A stretch of 64,000 nt of DNA from Prevotellaceae bacterium MN60. GTDB taxonomy: Bacteria; Bacteroidota; Bacteroidia; Bacteroidales; Bacteroidaceae. Positions 61,518 through 64,000 of the stretch are shown here, piece by piece; positions within the stretch are counted from its first letter, which is position 1; each line of letters begins with the position of its first letter. The position numbers and the translations under genes are program-made. The notes below the pieces were generated by a model, which was not told where the DNA came from, did no database searches, and saw only the letters and a list, made by a program, of their open reading frames with translations. The stretch spans positions 248,001 to 312,000 of the forward strand of contig FZQZ01000001.1 in NCBI GenBank assembly GCA_900199555.1, given 5' to 3'.

Positions 61518-63725
61518 ATGGCAAACAACTTAAGATTTCAGGTAGTAGAGGAGGCATTCAAAAAGAAAGCAGTTGATGTAAAGGTTCCTAAAGAGCGGCC
61601 CTCAGAGTATTTTGGCAAGTACGTCTTCAACAAAGAGAAGATGTACAAATACCTGCCCAAAGCTATCTACGACAAGATGGTAGATGTGATGGACAATGGT
61701 GCACGTCTGGACCGCTCAATAGCTGACGCTGTAGCTGCAGGTATGAAGCAGTGGGCACTGGAAATGGGAGTTACCCACTACACACACTGGTTTCAACCAT
61801 TGACAGAAGGTACTGCCGAGAAGCACGATGCTTTTGTAGAGCACGACGGCAAAGGCGGTATGATAGAGAAGTTTAGCGGAAAACTGCTCGTACAACAGGA
61901 GCCCGACGCATCCAGCTTCCCTAATGGTGGTATCAGAAATACTTTTGAGGCGCGTGGCTACTCTGCCTGGGATCCTACCAGTCCTGTGTTCATCATCGAT
62001 GACACACTGTGTATCCCCACCATCTTTATTGCTTATACTGGTGAAGCCCTCGACTATAAGGCCCCACTACTGCGTGCGCTGCATGCCGTAGGAAAGGCAG
62101 CCAAAGATGTTTGCCAATATTTCTATAACGACGTAACAAAAGTACAAGTAAACCTTGGATGGGAACAGGAATACTTCCTCGTGGATGAAGGTTTATATTC
62201 TGCCCGTCCCGACCTGCTGATGACTGGTCGCACACTGATGGGCCACGAGAGTGCTAAGAACCAACAGATGGATGACCACTACTTTGGTACTATTCCCGAT
62301 CGTGTGCAGGCTTTCATGAAAGACTTAGAGATTCAAGCTCTTGAGTTGGCTATTCCTGTAAAAACACGCCACAACGAGGTTGCCCCCAACCAGTTTGAGT
62401 TGGCACCTATCTTCGAAGAGTGTAACTTGGCTGTTGACCATAACATGCTACTGATGTCGCTGATGAAGAAGGTGGCTCGCAAGCATGGCTTCCGTGTATT
62501 ATTGCACGAGAAACCCTTCGACGGCATCAATGGTAGCGGTAAGCATAACAACTGGAGTCTGAGCGCTGATAATGGTGCACTGCTGCATGCTCCAGGTAAA
62601 ACCCCCGAAGAAAACCTGCGCTTTATGGTATTCATCGTAGAGACACTGATGGCAGTTTACAAGCATAACGGTCTGTTGAAAGCCTCTATCATGAGTGCAA
62701 CAAATGCTCATCGTCTGGGTGGCAACGAGGCTCCTCCTGCTATCATCAGCTCATTCCTGGGTACTCAGCTCACAGAACTGCTGAACCACATCGAGGAATC
62801 AGACAAGAACGAGCTCTTCAACCTGAAAGGTAAGCAGGGCATGGAGATTGACATTCCTCAGATTCCCGACTTGATAGTAGATAATACAGATAGAAACAGA
62901 ACCAGTCCTTTTGCCTTTACTGGTAACCGCTTTGAGTTCCGTGCTCCCGGTTCAAGCGTCAACTGTGCCTCGGCAATGATTGCACTGAACGCAGCAATGG
63001 CTGAAGCACTCACCTCGTTCAAAGAGCGTGTAGATGCCAAGATTGCTAAAGGCGAAGGAAAGATTCCCGCTATTCTCGAAGTGCTGAAGGATGATGTAAA
63101 GACTTGTAAGCCTATTCGCTTCGACGGCAACGGATACAGTGAGGAATGGGTTGTAGAGGCTGCTAAGCGCGGACTGGATGTAGAGAAGTCTTGCCCCGTG
63201 ATTTTTGAGCATTATCTTGACGACTCAACCATCAAGATGTTTGAGAGCACCAAGGTCATGAACAAGAAGGAACTGGAGGCTCGCAACGAAGTAAAATGGG
63301 AGACCTATGTCAAGACCGTACAGATTGAGGCGCGTGTTCTTGGTGACCTCGCCATGAACCATATCATTCCTGTATCGACACACTACCAGAGTCAGCTAAT
63401 TAAGAACGTACAAGGCATGAAGGATATCTTCTCATCAGCCTTGTTCAATACAGAAAAAGCAACCAAGCTCTCTGCTCGTAACATCAAGCTCATCGAAGAG
63501 ATTGCTGAGCGCACAGAGAAGATTGAGCAGCTGGTAGAAGACCTCACTGAGGCACGTCGTGTGGCAAACCGCATCGAGGATATCCACCAGCGTGCTATCC
63601 AGTATCACGACACCGTTTGTCCCCACATGGAAGCTATCCGCAAGGAGATTGACAAGCTGGAACTGATTGTGGAAGACGGATTGTGGACGTTGCCTAAATA
63701 TCGCGAATTGCTGTTTATCAGATAA
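61518..63725 (+). CDS. glnN: Glutamine synthetase type III
   Basis: 735 residues, as usual for GSIII. Family motifs: NGGIRNTFEARGYSAWDPTSPVFI, EYFLVDEGLY, KTRHNEVAPNQFELAPIFEECNLAVDHN, LLHEKPFDGINGSGKHNNWSL, and NRTSPFAFTGNRFEFRAPGSS. It makes glutamine from glutamate, ammonia and ATP. Being in one transcript with aguB, it can capture the ammonia freed by agmatine breakdown. Confidence 0.96.
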   Translation: MANNLRFQVVEEAFKKKAVDVKVPKERPSEYFGKYVFNKEKMYKYLPKAIYDKMVDVMDNGARLDRSIADAVAAGMKQWALEMGVTHYTHWFQPLTEGTAEKHDAFVEHDGKGGMIEKFSGKLLVQQEPDASSFPNGGIRNTFEARGYSAWDPTSPVFIIDDTLCIPTIFIAYTGEALDYKAPLLRALHAVGKAAKDVCQYFYNDVTKVQVNLGWEQEYFLVDEGLYSARPDLLMTGRTLMGHESAKNQQMDDHYFGTIPDRVQAFMKDLEIQALELAIPVKTRHNEVAPNQFELAPIFEECNLAVDHNMLLMSLMKKVARKHGFRVLLHEKPFDGINGSGKHNNWSLSADNGALLHAPGKTPEENLRFMVFIVETLMAVYKHNGLLKASIMSATNAHRLGGNEAPPAIISSFLGTQLTELLNHIEESDKNELFNLKGKQGMEIDIPQIPDLIVDNTDRNRTSPFAFTGNRFEFRAPGSSVNCASAMIALNAAMAEALTSFKERVDAKIAKGEGKIPAILEVLKDDVKTCKPIRFDGNGYSEEWVVEAAKRGLDVEKSCPVIFEHYLDDSTIKMFESTKVMNKKELEARNEVKWETYVKTVQIEARVLGDLAMNHIIPVSTHYQSQLIKNVQGMKDIFSSALFNTEKATKLSARNIKLIEEIAERTEKIEQLVEDLTEARRVANRIEDIHQRAIQYHDTVCPHMEAIRKEIDKLELIVEDGLWTLPKYRELLFIR

Positions 63726-63771
63726 ACAGCTTTTCGCTAAGAGTTATTTGCGATACCACAAAACAACTTGT

Positions 63772-64000
63772 ATGCGACAGCATCTTCTAACACTCCTACT
63801 GTTTGTAGCCAGCATATCACTCTATGGTCAGCCTCAACAGAAGTTGTCTGGATGGTTACGACAGGCGATAGCAGAACAACAGATTCAGCATCGAGCCAGT
63901 GAGGAGGAAGAGAGACTTACCTTGGTTTTTGTCAGAACAAGTGAGACACTAACAAAGGATAAGCTACTGGAGTATGACGCAAAGATTTATGCCCAGTTGG
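63772..64000 (+). CDS. Secreted protein, possibly an S8 peptidase (partial, cut by the right edge)
   Basis: 76 residues visible, beginning MRQHLLTLLLFVASISLYGQ, a signal peptide. KLSGWLRQAIAEQQ followed by a strand LTLVFVRTSE resembles the prodomain start of Bacteroidetes subtilisin-like proteases (which often read KLSPWLR...), but the catalytic domain is outside the window, so this is a weak guess. Confidence 0.5.
   Translation, partial: MRQHLLTLLLFVASISLYGQPQQKLSGWLRQAIAEQQIQHRASEEEERLTLVFVRTSETLTKDKLLEYDAKIYAQL

Overview
The window looks like a chromosomal segment of a Bacteroidales bacterium, most likely Prevotella or a close relative. The evidence is: (i) nearly every start without an upstream partner is preceded by the Bacteroidetes promoter TTTG-N19-21-TAnnTTTG; (ii) secreted proteins carry the typical signal peptides ending in WAQ, and lipoproteins carry typical lipoboxes; (iii) lineage-typical genes and groupings are present: bamD-rpoZ-DUF4293, a 287-residue primary sigma factor, glutamine synthetase III, a Porin_10-type outer-membrane protein, DUF4468 and an indolepyruvate oxidoreductase operon. 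The genus is inferred; no rRNA is present to confirm it.

Layout. 1-5.7 kb: an ECF sigma/anti-sigma-like pair with a secreted protein downstream, envelope proteins of unknown role, a short transcription unit with its own promoter and terminator, a TlpA-like thioredoxin lipoprotein/secreted protein, a YafQ-type toxin-antitoxin pair and tRNA-Arg(ACG). A 17-bp copy of the tRNA 3' end lies about 2.7 kb away in direct orientation, as if an element once used it. 5.9-14.3 kb: YihY-like membrane protein, RNase P RNA, valS, DUF4293/omega/BamD, uvrB. 14.4-22 kb: secreted GH30 glycosidase, a translationally coupled DUF4468/56-aa/porin operon, HD hydrolase, menA, RluA-type pseudouridine synthase. 22-28.5 kb: a long operon phoH-purC-ubiE-aroE-TPM-lemA-purM. 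28.7-31.6 kb: HtrA protease and the primary sigma factor. 31.7-36.7 kb: aromatic aminotransferase plus IorBA, then infC-rpmI-rplT. 36.9-40.2 kb: two tandem acyl-CoA synthetases.

40.3-44.1 kb is the accessory part. It holds a RAYT-like HUH transposase with a DprA-like C-terminal half, followed by about 0.7 kb of non-coding DNA bounded by 17-bp and 16-bp perfect inverted repeats and filled with imperfect palindromes at 21-22-bp spacing. After that come an AT-rich HEPN-type gene (candidate defence protein) and a DUF805-like membrane protein. This block is the best candidate for something undescribed.

44.3-64 kb returns to core genes: tcdA, two exported/membrane peptidases, slyD, aroC, a candidate small RNA, pyrDK, an Xre regulator next to an AT-rich 768-bp gap, holA, a zinc-ribbon coiled-coil protein, a Nif3-like protein, a PurF homologue that lacks the N-terminal catalytic cysteine, a miniaturised FetAB-like ABC pair, agmatine deiminase, an M48/YgjP-like protease, N-carbamoylputrescine amidase, glutamine synthetase III, and the start of a secreted protein cut by the window edge. 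The agmatine genes plus glnN link putrescine formation to capture of the ammonia released.

Promoter structure is unusually readable here. Several genes start only 4-10 nt after the -7 box and are probably leaderless. A 58-59-bp promoter module containing a hairpin recurs at valS and twice at pyrK. The sigma-factor promoter lies inside the terminator hairpin of htrA.
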